Below are positions 28,424 through 36,803 of a stretch of 64,000 nucleotides of DNA, piece after piece; the first letter of the stretch is position 1; the number at the start of each line of letters is the position of its first letter. The notes under the pieces were generated by a model. That model was not told where the DNA came from and made no database searches. It saw nothing but the letters and a program-made list of their open reading frames with translations. Source of the DNA: Rohdeia sp041398665. GTDB lineage: Bacteria > Planctomycetota > UBA1135 > GCA-002686595. A program made the translations under genes and the position numbers. The stretch covers positions 1-64,000 of the forward strand of contig JAWKUH010000004.1 of the NCBI GenBank assembly GCA_041398665.1, in the 5' to 3' direction.

Positions 28424-29509
28424 GGCCGAGCCGTCGGTGGAGCGCCTCGACACGATCGAGGCGCTCGAGGGCGTGCGCGCCGAGTGGAGCGGCCCCTGGA
28501 GCGCAGCGGCGTCGACCCTCTTTTGCAACGGTCCCGACCGGTGCTCGCGCACCTCCGCTCGTTCGCCCCGGACGCCGAGTTGTTCACACGGCTCGCGCGC
28601 GCGACGACTCGGGCCAGCCGATCGCCCTGCTCCTTCAAGCGCGAGCCGCGACGCGGGAGATTCGCGCTGCGCCGCGCGCAGTTCCTGGCCGACGGCTCGT
28701 TCGACACGGACTACCAGGACGTGCCGTGCGTCCGAGGTCGCGAGCGCGCGAGGGCGGCGCTGCTCTTGACCTCCTCGCGGCGCAGCGCGAGCTCGACGCC
28801 GGACTCGTCGCCATGGTGCGGCGACTCGCCGTTCCTCGAGTGCGCTCTGCGCCGAACCCACGCGGCGCCGCCTCCCCTTCCGTGGTGCACCCGCGGGCTG
28901 CGGCGTCGCCCGGCTCGGCGACGACTTCGATCTGTACCTCGGAGGACTGCGGTCGCGCATGCGCAGCAAGGTCCGGCAGGCCGGCGCCGCCGCGCGGCCG
29001 ACGCGTCGTTCGAGTGGTTCGAGCACGGCGACGACCTCGAGTCGTGGCTCGCGGACCTCTACGAGTTGCACGCGAGGCGCTGGAGCGGTCGCGGCGTCGC
29101 CGGCAGCTTCGTCGACGGTCGCCGACGCGCGTTCTACTCGGCCTTCCTCCCCGAGGAGTCGCGCACGGGTCGTCTCGCGTTCTGTCGCCTCGTCCGCGAC
29201 GGCCGCACGATCGCGACCCAGCTCGGCGTCCTGCGCGGCGAGACGTACTACCAGATCCAGGAGGGCTACGACCCGACGCTCGAGTCCGAGCGCCCGGGCA
29301 CCCAGCTCCGCGCGGTCATGGTCCGACGCCTCCAGGAGCGCGGTTCGCGACGCTACGACTTCATGGAGGGCTTCACGCGCCACAAGTCGGACTGGGGCGC
29401 CTCGTTGGTCCCGTGCACCACCTTGTCCTTCGCGCTGCCGCGGCTCGTCCCGCGCCTCGTGTTCGGCGCGAAGAACGCCGTCGACCGCTACCGCGCGAGC
29501 GTCTCGTAG
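28416..29509 (+). pseudogene. CelD/BcsL-like (FemAB/GNAT) acetyltransferase, frameshifted in the first half
   Basis: The ATG at 28416 overlaps the previous stop. The first part (EPSVERLDTIEALEGVRAEW, then PLLQRSRPVLAHLRSF in another frame) is the N-terminal helix region of the BcsL/CelD type. Segments RDDSGQPIALL and RRAQFLADGSFDTDYQDVP continue in changing frames until about 29000. The second half is intact: ADLYELHARRWSGRGVAGSF, RLVRDGRTIATQLGVLRGET, YYQIQEGYDPTLE and YDFMEGFTRHKSDW, which are hallmarks of the family. These enzymes acylate surface polysaccharides or peptidoglycan. The 3' ends of this gene and the deacetylase overlap by 22 bases. Confidence 0.7.
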
Positions 29510-30513
29510 AGGCGCGAGTACGACCAGGCCTCGCCGCCGAACTCGCCGAGGAACCAGGACAGGAAGCGATCCGACTCGTCGAGGAAGCGCTGGAGCTCGC
29601 GCTCGTCGCGCACGTACTCCGTGCAGCCCGGTGCGACGGTCGGCGAGTGGAAGTAGAAGGTGAAGACGCGGTTCCCGCGGGCGGCGAGGTGCTGGACGAG
29701 CCGCTTCATGTCGCGCGCGTCGTGACCCTCGGGTGAGAGCCGCGAGCGTTCGAGCAGGCCGAAGCGCGAGAGCACCCCACCGACGCGCAGCCGGTCCATG
29801 TGTTCGCCGCGCACCTTCGGGTAGAGGAACGCGCCGGTCCTCGCCAGGCTGCCGACGTACGCGCCCGTGACGGGCACCTCGAGCAGACCGTCGACGCCGT
29901 CCTGCCAGTAGGGGCCGTTCGGGAAGTGCGCGTAGTTCGGCCCGCCCTCGTCGGTGTAGTCGAAGGGCGGCGCCACGCTCGTGTCGACGCGGAAGCCGAG
30001 CTCCGCGAGCGTCGACGGTGTGTGCGGCGCGATGCCGTAGCGTCCCGCCTGGTAGACGAACGGGCGACGTCCCGTGCCGCGTTCGATCGTCGCGACGAGC
30101 TCCTCGAGCTTCGCGCGTTCGATCGCCGGCCCGAGGTTCCCGGGGAAGGAGTGCGTCCCCCCCACCGTCTCGACGTGCGGCGGGTTGACCCAGGGGTGCA
30201 GGTGCGCACCGATCTCGCACTCCCCCGCGTCGGCCCAGGCGCGGAAGACGTCGCCGCGCTGCGACGCGACGGGGTGGTCGAGCGCGTAGGTCGGGACGAG
30301 ACCGTGCCGACGGAGCAGGGTCTGCGCGACCGGGAGCGCGTCGATCGCCGACGTCGAGGTCGCCGAGGGCGAGAACTCGCCGTCCCAGTCGAACTCCTCC
30401 TCCGTCGCGATCAACGCGAGGAGCACCGGGCGGTCGAGTCGCGCGACGTCGGCGGGACGTCCGCGATGGACGAAACGGACGCAGGGTTCCTGGGGTGCGG
30501 CTTCGCGGGACAC
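29488..30513 (-). CDS. Polysaccharide deacetylase family protein (WalW-like)
   Basis: About 341 residues. The conserved N-terminal part is LLALIATEEEFDWDGEFSPSA, then IDALPVAQTLLRRHGLVPTY, ECEIGAHLHPWVNPP with the His pair that binds metal, and GRRPFVYQAGRYGIAPHT. It therefore has the deacetylase (NodB-like) fold of the WalW group, seen in exopolysaccharide clusters. A TTG at 30561 is possible, but it falls at the edge of a hairpin, so the GTG at 30513 is chosen with some doubt. The gene faces an acetyltransferase, which suggests acetylation and deacetylation of the same surface polymer. Confidence 0.8.
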   Translation of the reverse strand: MSREAAPQEPCVRFVHRGRPADVARLDRPVLLALIATEEEFDWDGEFSPSATSTSAIDALPVAQTLLRRHGLVPTYALDHPVASQRGDVFRAWADAGECEIGAHLHPWVNPPHVETVGGTHSFPGNLGPAIERAKLEELVATIERGTGRRPFVYQAGRYGIAPHTPSTLAELGFRVDTSVAPPFDYTDEGGPNYAHFPNGPYWQDGVDGLLEVPVTGAYVGSLARTGAFLYPKVRGEHMDRLRVGGVLSRFGLLERSRLSPEGHDARDMKRLVQHLAARGNRVFTFYFHSPTVAPGCTEYVRDERELQRFLDESDRFLSWFLGEFGGEAWSYSRLYETLAR

Positions 30514-30561
30514 GTGGAACTCGCCGGAGGTCCGGCCGTGGTGTGGTGCAGAGAATAGCAA

Positions 30562-30599
30562 GCGCCGCGCGACCCGACTCGCTCGGGGTCGCGCGGCGC
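30562..30599 (-). terminator. Strong hairpin ending the coiled-coil/PYP operon
   Basis: A perfect 14-base stem (GCGCCGCGCGACCC at 30562-30575 and GGGTCGCGCGGCGC at 30586-30599) with a 10-base loop starts about 20 bases after the stop of the PYP gene. It lacks a T-run but is one of the strongest simple stems outside the repeats. Confidence 0.65.
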
Positions 30600-30619
30600 G
30601 AGGGACCCGCGGCTCCGGA

Positions 30620-31042
30620 TCAGATGCGCTTCACGAGGAGCCAGTTCGTGCCCGTCGCCCCGTCCCGGTAGAGGTGCACCTTCACGTTGGTCGAGGGCAT
30701 GCGGTACGAGAAGGTGTACGGGAACAGGTGGTTGAGCCGTCCCTCCGCGAGCCCGCGCTCGAACACGCCGCGGAACAGCGGGTTGTTCGTGCAGGGCGCG
30801 ACGTCGCGGAAGAAGTGGCGCCCCACCACGTCCTCGGGCTCGAGGCCCGTGAACTCCGACTCCGTGCGGTTGTAGGCGAGGACCGTCCCGTCGTCGTCGA
30901 GCTGGACGAGCCCGAAGTCGAGCGCGTCGCGCTCCGCTTCGGTCAGGCCGGGCAGCTCGGCGAGCGTCGGCGCGATCGACAGGTCGCCGCGTTCCGCCAT
31001 GCGCGCGGCGTGTTCGTACAGCGAGTCTCCGAAGCGTTCCAT
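30620..31042 (-). CDS. Photoactive yellow protein (PYP), PAS-fold blue-light sensor
   Basis: A 140-residue cytoplasmic PAS protein that aligns along its length with Halorhodospira PYP. Key chromophore-site residues are all present with an offset of 15: Tyr57 (Tyr42), Glu61 (Glu46) in AYNRTESEFTG, Thr65 (Thr50), Cys84 (Cys69, which carries p-coumaric acid by a thioester) in FFRDVAPCTNNP, and Met115 (Met100) in SYRMPSTNVKVHL. Arg52, which caps the site, is Leu67 here. The N-terminus is about 15 residues longer than the classic protein. It begins 7 bases after the stop of the giant coiled-coil gene and is followed by a strong hairpin, so both share an operon. No tyrosine ammonia lyase or p-coumaryl-CoA ligase gene is in the window. 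Light sensing is inferred from residue conservation; pigment binding is untested. Confidence 0.92.
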   Translation of the reverse strand: MERFGDSLYEHAARMAERGDLSIAPTLAELPGLTEAERDALDFGLVQLDDDGTVLAYNRTESEFTGLEPEDVVGRHFFRDVAPCTNNPLFRGVFERGLAEGRLNHLFPYTFSYRMPSTNVKVHLYRDGATGTNWLLVKRI

Positions 31043-32330
31043 CGCGGCATCAACCGTTGTCGCATTCGAGCTTCCACTGGCCGCCGTTGAGGCGTCCCTG
31101 GAAGGTGACCTTCGAGTGCTCGAAGCAGTCCTTGAGCTGCTCGGCCAGGGTGCGGAGGTCGTGCGCCACGGTGGCGGCGTCGGCCACGGTCGCGTCGGAG
31201 GGCCGATCGACGCCGTCGGCGACCTCGCCGGCCATCTCGATGGCGTCCTCGATGGTGTTCTCGACGTCGTCGAACTCGTTCTCTGCGTTCATCTCGTCCT
31301 CTCGGGACGCCGTGCGTCCGATCAGTTGCTGGAGGTGGTCCCGGACGTCGTCCAGGCTGTTCGATTCGACCGAGAGGAGGAACGCCTCCCTCTCGGCCAC
31401 CAGTTCGGCGATCTCGACGCGCAGGAGGTCCGCCTCGCCGAAGCCGTCGTCGAACTCCGCGACGGCGTCCGCCCGGGCCTCGAGTTCCGTCACGCGGGCG
31501 CGCAGCCCCTCGTTCTCGCTCGCCGCAGCGGCGGCGCTCTCGGCGTGCGCGGCACTCCGCGCCTCCGACTCGGCGAGGTGCTCCACGAGTTCGACGAGCC
31601 TCGCGCGCACGTCGGCGGCGTCGGCTGCGGACGCCTGCGCGTCCGAGTCGGCTGCCGCGAGCCTGGCGCCGAGATCGGCGAGTGCCTCGCGCGCCTCCGC
31701 GAGTTCCAGGCGCAGTGCGCGGACGTCCTCGCCCGCTGCGGCGGACGCCTCGGACTCGGCCGCGAGCTGCGACGCGAGATCGGTCGCGCGCTCCTCGAGT
31801 TCGGCGCGGCGAGCCTCCGCGGCGGCGCGGGCCTCGGTGAGTTCGGCGGCGGCCGCCTCGAGCTCGGCGTGCGCCTCGGCGAGCCGACCGGCGGGCCTCG
31901 AGTTCGGTGCGTCCGGCGCCGAGCTCCGCGTCGCGCGCTTCGAGCGCCTCGCGGGCGTCGGCGAGGTCCGCGTCGCGCGCTTCGATGGCGGTGCGAGCGT
32001 CGGCGAGGTCGTCGCGGCCTCGAGTTCGGTGCGTCCGGCGGCGAGCCCGCGTCGCGCGCTTCGAGCGCCGCGCGTGCGTCGGCGAGTCCGCGTCGCGTGC
32101 ATCGATGGCGGTGCGAGCGTCGGCGAGGTCCGCGTCGCGTCCTTCGAGTTCGGCGCGCGCCTCCGAGTGCTCCGCGCGCTCCGCGTCGAGTTCGGCGCGC
32201 ACCTCGGTAAGTTCGGCGCGCTTGGCCTCGAGGCTCGGAACGAGTCTCGGCGAGATCCGCGGCCCGCGTCTCGACCTCGGCGAGTCGACGCTCGAGCCTC
32301 GAGGGCGCGCTCGCGCGCCTCGCTCGCTTC

Positions 32331-32490
32331 GGCGGCGGTCGCGCTCGCGTCCGACGCCGCGGCCTCGAGCTGCGACTCGCACTCGGCGAGCGACTCGCGC
32401 GCCTCGGCGAGCTGCCGACGCAGCGCGCGCACGTCCTCGCCGGCCGCCGCGTACGCCGCGCTCTCCGTCGCGAGCTGCGACTCGAGGTCG
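32331..32490. repeat. Internal 160-base duplication inside the coiled-coil gene (copy A)
   Basis: This stretch matches 32852-33011 at all but 3 of 160 positions. It encodes SQLATESAAYAAAGEDVRAL and AECESQLEAAASDASATAAE. The period is 521 bases. A much more diverged third copy lies near 31620-31790. Confidence 0.85.
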
Positions 32491-32851
32491 GCGATGCGCG
32501 ACTCGGCCGAGGAGCGGGCCTCGGTGAGTTCGGCGGCCGCCGACTCGAGCTCGGTGCGAGCTTCGACGAGATCGGCGCGGTACACCTCGATCGCGGAACG
32601 CGCCTCGGCGAGTTCGGCGTCACGGTCCTCGACCGCGGAGCGCGCCTCGGCGAGTTCGCGTGCGCCTCGAGCTCGGAACGAGTCTCGGTGAGCTCGGCGC
32701 GGTAGGCGTCGATCTCGGAGCGCGCCTCGACGAGTTCACCGTTGCGAGCCTCGAGTTCGGAACGAGTCCCGGCGAGATCCGCCGCCCGCGCCTCGACCTC
32801 GGCGAGCCGACGCTCGAGCTCGTTGGCGCGCTCGCGCGCCTCGGCGGCCTC

Positions 32852-33011
32852 GGCGGCGGTCGCGCTCGCGTCCGACGCCGCGGCCTCGAGCTGCGACTCG
32901 CACTCGGCGAGCGACGCGCGCGCCTCGGCGAGTTCCCGACGCAGCGCGCGCACGTCCTCGCCGGCCGCCGCGTACGCCGCGCTCTCCGTCGCGAGCTGCG
33001 ACTCGAGGTCG
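32852..33011. repeat. Internal 160-base duplication inside the coiled-coil gene (copy B)
   Basis: Partner of 32331-32490, with only 3 mismatches. Near identity at DNA level suggests a recent duplication or conversion within the gene, and could also have confused read alignment, since frameshifts lie between and beside the copies. Confidence 0.85.
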
Positions 33012-35309
33012 TTCGCACGCGCCTCGAGCTCGGCGATGCGCGACTCGGCCGAGGAGCGGACCTCGGCGAGGTCGGCGGCGGACGACTCGAGGCTCGGGCG
33101 CGCCTCGGAGATCTCCGTGTCGCGCGCCTCGAGTTCGGAACGGATCACGTTGACCTCGGCGCGGGAGGCCTCGATCGCGGCGCGCGCCTCGGCGAGTTCG
33201 CCGTTGCGAGCCTCGAGTTCGGAACGAGTCTCGGCGAGATCCGCGGCCCGTGCTTCGACCTCGGCGAGCCGACGCTCGAGGCTCGTTGGACGCGTTCGCG
33301 CGACGCGGCGAGCTGCTCCACGAGCGCGGCCGACTCCTCGTCCGCGCGCCCCTGCGCCTCGTCGGCACGCGCCAACCGGCTCACGAGTTCGGCGCGTTCG
33401 GAGTCGACGGACTCGAGTCGCGCGCGAAGCTCGTCCGCCGCGGCGCCCGCCGCGACGAGGTCGCGACGCAACGACTCCGTTTCGTCCCACAGTCCGCTCG
33501 CCGCTTCCGCTTCGGCGGCGAGCCGGTCCTCGAGTTCGCCGATGCGCTCGCGGAGGGCGGCGGACTCGGCGATCGCCGCGTCGAGATCGTCCGCGCGTTC
33601 CGCGAGGCGCCCTTGGGCCTCGTCGGCGCGGGCACGCTGCGCCTGCGCTTCGTCCCGTACTCTCCCGAGCTCGCTCCGGAGTTCGCTCGACGCCGTGCGC
33701 GCGGCGGCGTGCCCGGCGGCTTCAAGTCGGCGTAGCGCACGTTCGACTCGACGAGCTCCGCGCGCAATCCATCGACGAGTTCGCGGGTGGCGTCGTGCTC
33801 GGCCCGTTCCGCCAGGAGCTGCTGCGCCGCGTCGGCGAGCTCGTCGCGGAGCGACGAGGCGACGGCCTCCGCCGCGACGAGCTCCTCGCGCACCGCGGCG
33901 TGCGAGGTCGACTCGACCGGCGAGTGCCTCCTCGAGCTCGACGCGCTCCGCGCGCAGCGACTCGATCGACGAGCGCGCCTCGTCGAGCCGGTCCTTCGTC
34001 GAGGCGTGTGCGGCGACCTCGGCCTCGTGCTCCCGCGCGACGTCCTCGAGCTCCGCACGGAGTGCGTCCGCGTCGCGAGCGCCGCGTCCTTCGCCTGGGT
34101 CTCGCTCTCGAGCTCCGACCGCAGCCTCGCCGACTTCGCGCGGAGCGCCTCCCAGGCGCCGTTCGCGGCGGCCGCGGAGGCCGACTCCGTCGCGAGCGCC
34201 GCGCGCGTCTCCTCGAGCTCGCGCTGCAGCGCGTCGAGCTCGGCGCGAGAGCGCGAGACTTCCTCGTCCGCCGCGTCGCGAGCGACCTCGTTCTCAGCAC
34301 GCAGCACCTCTTCCGCCGCCGTCGCCGCAGCGGCATCGGCGCGCGCACCGGCGAGCTCCGTCCGCAGCGACTCGACGTCCGCGAGCGCCGCGGTCCGCGC
34401 GCTCGCCTCGGACTCGAGCGACGCCTCGAGACGCGCGACCTTCGCGCGCAGGAGTTCCCACGCGCTGTTCCCGGCCGCGGCCGAAGCCGCCTCGGCACCG
34501 AGCGCCTCGCGGACCTCGTCCAGCTCGACGCGCAGCGACGCGATCTCGGCGTTCGCTCGCGCGAGCTCCTCCTCGGCCGCCGCCGACGAAGCCCGCGCCG
34601 CGTCACGTTCGGTCGAGGACTCGGCCAGGGCGGCTCGCACCGCGTCGAGTTCGGCGCGCATCCGCTCGGCGTCGGCGCGCGCCTCGTCCGCCGCGACCTC
34701 TCCGGCGGCGACGCGCTCCTCGAGCTCGGCGACGGTCGAACGCTGGACGGCGAGGTCCTCGCGTGCCGCACGCGTGAGCGCGCGCTCGCCCTCGAGCATC
34801 GTCTCGAGTTCCTCGATGCGCGACCGCCGCGACGCTCCCTCGCCCGACGCCGACTCGCGCTCCGCGGTGATCCGCGCCTCGAGCTCGGCCACCTTCTCGC
34901 GCAACGACTCCGACGCGGCCTGCGCCGCGGCGGCGCACTCGGCGTCGCCGTCGAGTTGCGACTCGAGCTCCGCGATGCGTGCTCCGAGGTCGTCGACGAG
35001 CGCGACGAGGTCGTCGGGTTGGGACGTTCCGAGTTCTTCCTCGAGACGCTGCTTCTCCGCGTAGAGCGCGCAGAGCTGCGCCTCCAGACTCGACATCTCG
35101 AGTTCCTTCGCGTCGCTCATGGGGATCGTTCGGCAGCGGGGGATTCCGCGACTCGCGACCTCTCGACCTCGGCGCGGACCGGGATCGAGCTAAACCCGAG
35201 GATTCGGGGCGCGCCCCTCGGTCCGCGAACACTCGCACCGCCGACGAGGTCGGAAGTGTTTTCGCTCGCGCCGCGCTCCGCGACGCCGAGAACGAGGGCG
35301 TCCCTCCCC

Positions 35310-36695
35310 ATGTCGCCCCTCACCCTCGGGATCCTCACCCTCGCCACGCTCGGCCTGGGAGGCGCCTTCGGCGCCCTCGTGGTGCTGCACTTCCTGCGGC
35401 ACCTGCGCGTCGGTGCGTCGGAGCCCCGTCCTCCGGTGCGCGGATCGGGGGCCGAGGCGCACCTGCTGCGTCTCGTCTCCGAGTTGCGCGTCCAGCTCGC
35501 CTGCGCGCGGGCCGAGGGCGGTCGACTCGCGGAGGTCGACTTCGGCGACCTCGAGGAGCACCTCGCGCGCATCGTCGACCTCACGACGGACGGCCCCGAT
35601 CCGGTCGAGGCGGCGCCCGTCGTCGTGATCGAGCCTTCGGACGCCGATGCGGAGCTCGAAGCGCTCGCGGTCTCGCTCGCCGAGGACGAGGAGGAGCCGT
35701 CCGTCGCGACCGACGAGCCCGTCGCCGAGGAACCGGCGGCGCCGGTCGCGGCGCCGGCGGCGAGCGCTCCCGAGCCGAGCGGGACGTCGCGCTCCGAGAC
35801 GTGGAGCCACGAGGTCGAAGCGTCCGCGGACCGCGCGGCGACGGCGGACCCGCTCACGAGGGCGGACGCCGCGGAGGAGACCGTGAGCGACGCGGTGGAA
35901 CACGAGGGCTTCGAGTTCGCGGACCTCGACGCCGAGGAGTCGGGGGGCGTCCAGGACGTCGAGGACGTCGCGAGCGAGACCCTCGCCGAGGACCCGGACA
36001 CGATCGCGGCCGGGGTCGTCGCGGACGAAGCCCCCGACCTCGAGCCGGCGTTCGACGCCGCGCTCGTCGAGGACGAAGCCGAGGCGGAGACCGAGGTCGA
36101 CGCGCCTCCGCCTCTCGCCTCGGACGACCAGGGCGACCTCGACGACGCGGACCTCGCCGCGCTCCTCAACGACGAACCGGAGTCCACGGAGACCGTCCTC
36201 GTCGACGACGACGCGCTCCGGCAGGACGACGACGAGGTCGCGGCGGCGCACGCCGCACCGTCGGACGACGACGACGTCCGCGAGGAGGTCGCGGTCGCGG
36301 ACATCGCGTCGGGTGCGCTCGACGACGAGGGCTCCGAGCGCGGAGACCTCGACGGGACTTACGAGGCCCGCGACGTCGAGGCGCCCGCCGCCGCGCTCCC
36401 GGACGAGGTGGTCGTCGACGCGATCGACGACGCGTCGCGGACGGCGGACGTCGCCGTCGCGGCCGAGGACGATCGCGACACGCTTCCTGCGAGCGACGCG
36501 ACGGAGCCCCCGGAGGAACCCGCGCACGACGACGCGATCGGCGCGGAGCGCCGAGCCGCCGCCGCGCAGCGCCGCGAGGACATGGACCTCGTCAAGTCGC
36601 TCGTCGCGAGGCTGCGCACGCCGCAGGCCGACCGGGCCCAGCGCGAGCACGACGTCGCCGCGCTGCAGGACGCGCTCGCGCGACTCCGCGGCTGA
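35310..36695 (+). CDS. N-terminally membrane-anchored, strongly acidic protein
   Basis: A 461-residue protein of unknown family. One N-terminal membrane helix (TLGILTLATLGLGGAFGALVVLHFL) is followed by a short basic loop, a helix of about 40 residues (AHLLRLVSELRVQLACARAE), a long low-complexity region of Asp, Glu, Ala and Val (about residues 95-415), and a charged C-terminal helix (RREDMDLVKSLVARLRT). It is divergent from the coiled-coil/PYP operon across 189 bases that may hold shared promoters. The tail could bind a basic partner or form a disordered spacer; no enzyme motif is seen. Confidence 0.6.
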   Translation: MSPLTLGILTLATLGLGGAFGALVVLHFLRHLRVGASEPRPPVRGSGAEAHLLRLVSELRVQLACARAEGGRLAEVDFGDLEEHLARIVDLTTDGPDPVEAAPVVVIEPSDADAELEALAVSLAEDEEEPSVATDEPVAEEPAAPVAAPAASAPEPSGTSRSETWSHEVEASADRAATADPLTRADAAEETVSDAVEHEGFEFADLDAEESGGVQDVEDVASETLAEDPDTIAAGVVADEAPDLEPAFDAALVEDEAEAETEVDAPPPLASDDQGDLDDADLAALLNDEPESTETVLVDDDALRQDDDEVAAAHAAPSDDDDVREEVAVADIASGALDDEGSERGDLDGTYEARDVEAPAAALPDEVVVDAIDDASRTADVAVAAEDDRDTLPASDATEPPEEPAHDDAIGAERRAAAAQRREDMDLVKSLVARLRTPQADRAQREHDVAALQDALARLRG

Positions 36696-36732
36696 GTCCC
36701 TCCGTCGAGCGACCCCGGCTCTTCGAACGCAC

Positions 36733-36785
36733 CGGGGCCGGCGCACGTCTCCGCGCACCGGCCCCGTCCCGCCCGCCTCGGCGGG
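36733..36785. terminator. Double hairpin between convergent genes
   Basis: Two stems: CGGGGCCGG at 36733-36741 against CCGGCCCCG at 36758-36766, and CCCGCC at 36772-36777 against GGCGGG at 36780-36785. They lie between the stops at 36695 (plus) and 36804 (minus) and probably end transcription from both sides. Confidence 0.55.
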
Positions 36786-36803
36786 CCCGTCCTCCGCACG
36801 ACG

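Larger units (their letters stand above)
31050..35120 (-). pseudogene. Giant coiled-coil protein, operon partner of PYP, many frameshifts
   Basis: About 1,357 residues if repaired, nearly all heptad-like helix rich in Ala, Glu, Arg and Leu. The start at 35120 gives MSDAKELEMSSLEAQLCALY. The first 1 kb (to about 34085) is one clean frame. Then coiled-coil sequence continues in changing frames with breaks near 34080, 33920, 33725, 33285, 32660 and several between 32300 and 31900. The last 285 residues are clean and end with a non-coil domain: FDDGFGEADLLRVEIAEL, then DDVENTIEDAIEMAGEVADG and a short globular tail FQGRLNGGQWKLECDNG. No motor, SMC hinge or membrane motif is seen. A scaffold or filament that could present or receive the light signal from PYP is an inference. 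Confidence 0.7.

Noticed and set aside
30620..31042. Generic PAS domain of a sensor kinase
   Set aside because: It is a stand-alone 140-residue protein with no kinase or cyclase and keeps the PYP-specific Tyr, Glu, Thr and Cys set.
33285..33300. Programmed ribosomal frameshift as the reason for broken frames
   Set aside because: The breaks lack slippery heptamers with downstream structures, differ in direction and occur many times in one gene, which no known programmed system does.
31050..35120. SMC or Rad50-like ATPase
   Set aside because: No Walker A, Walker B or signature motif at either end and no hinge domain; only coiled coil plus a short C-terminal domain.
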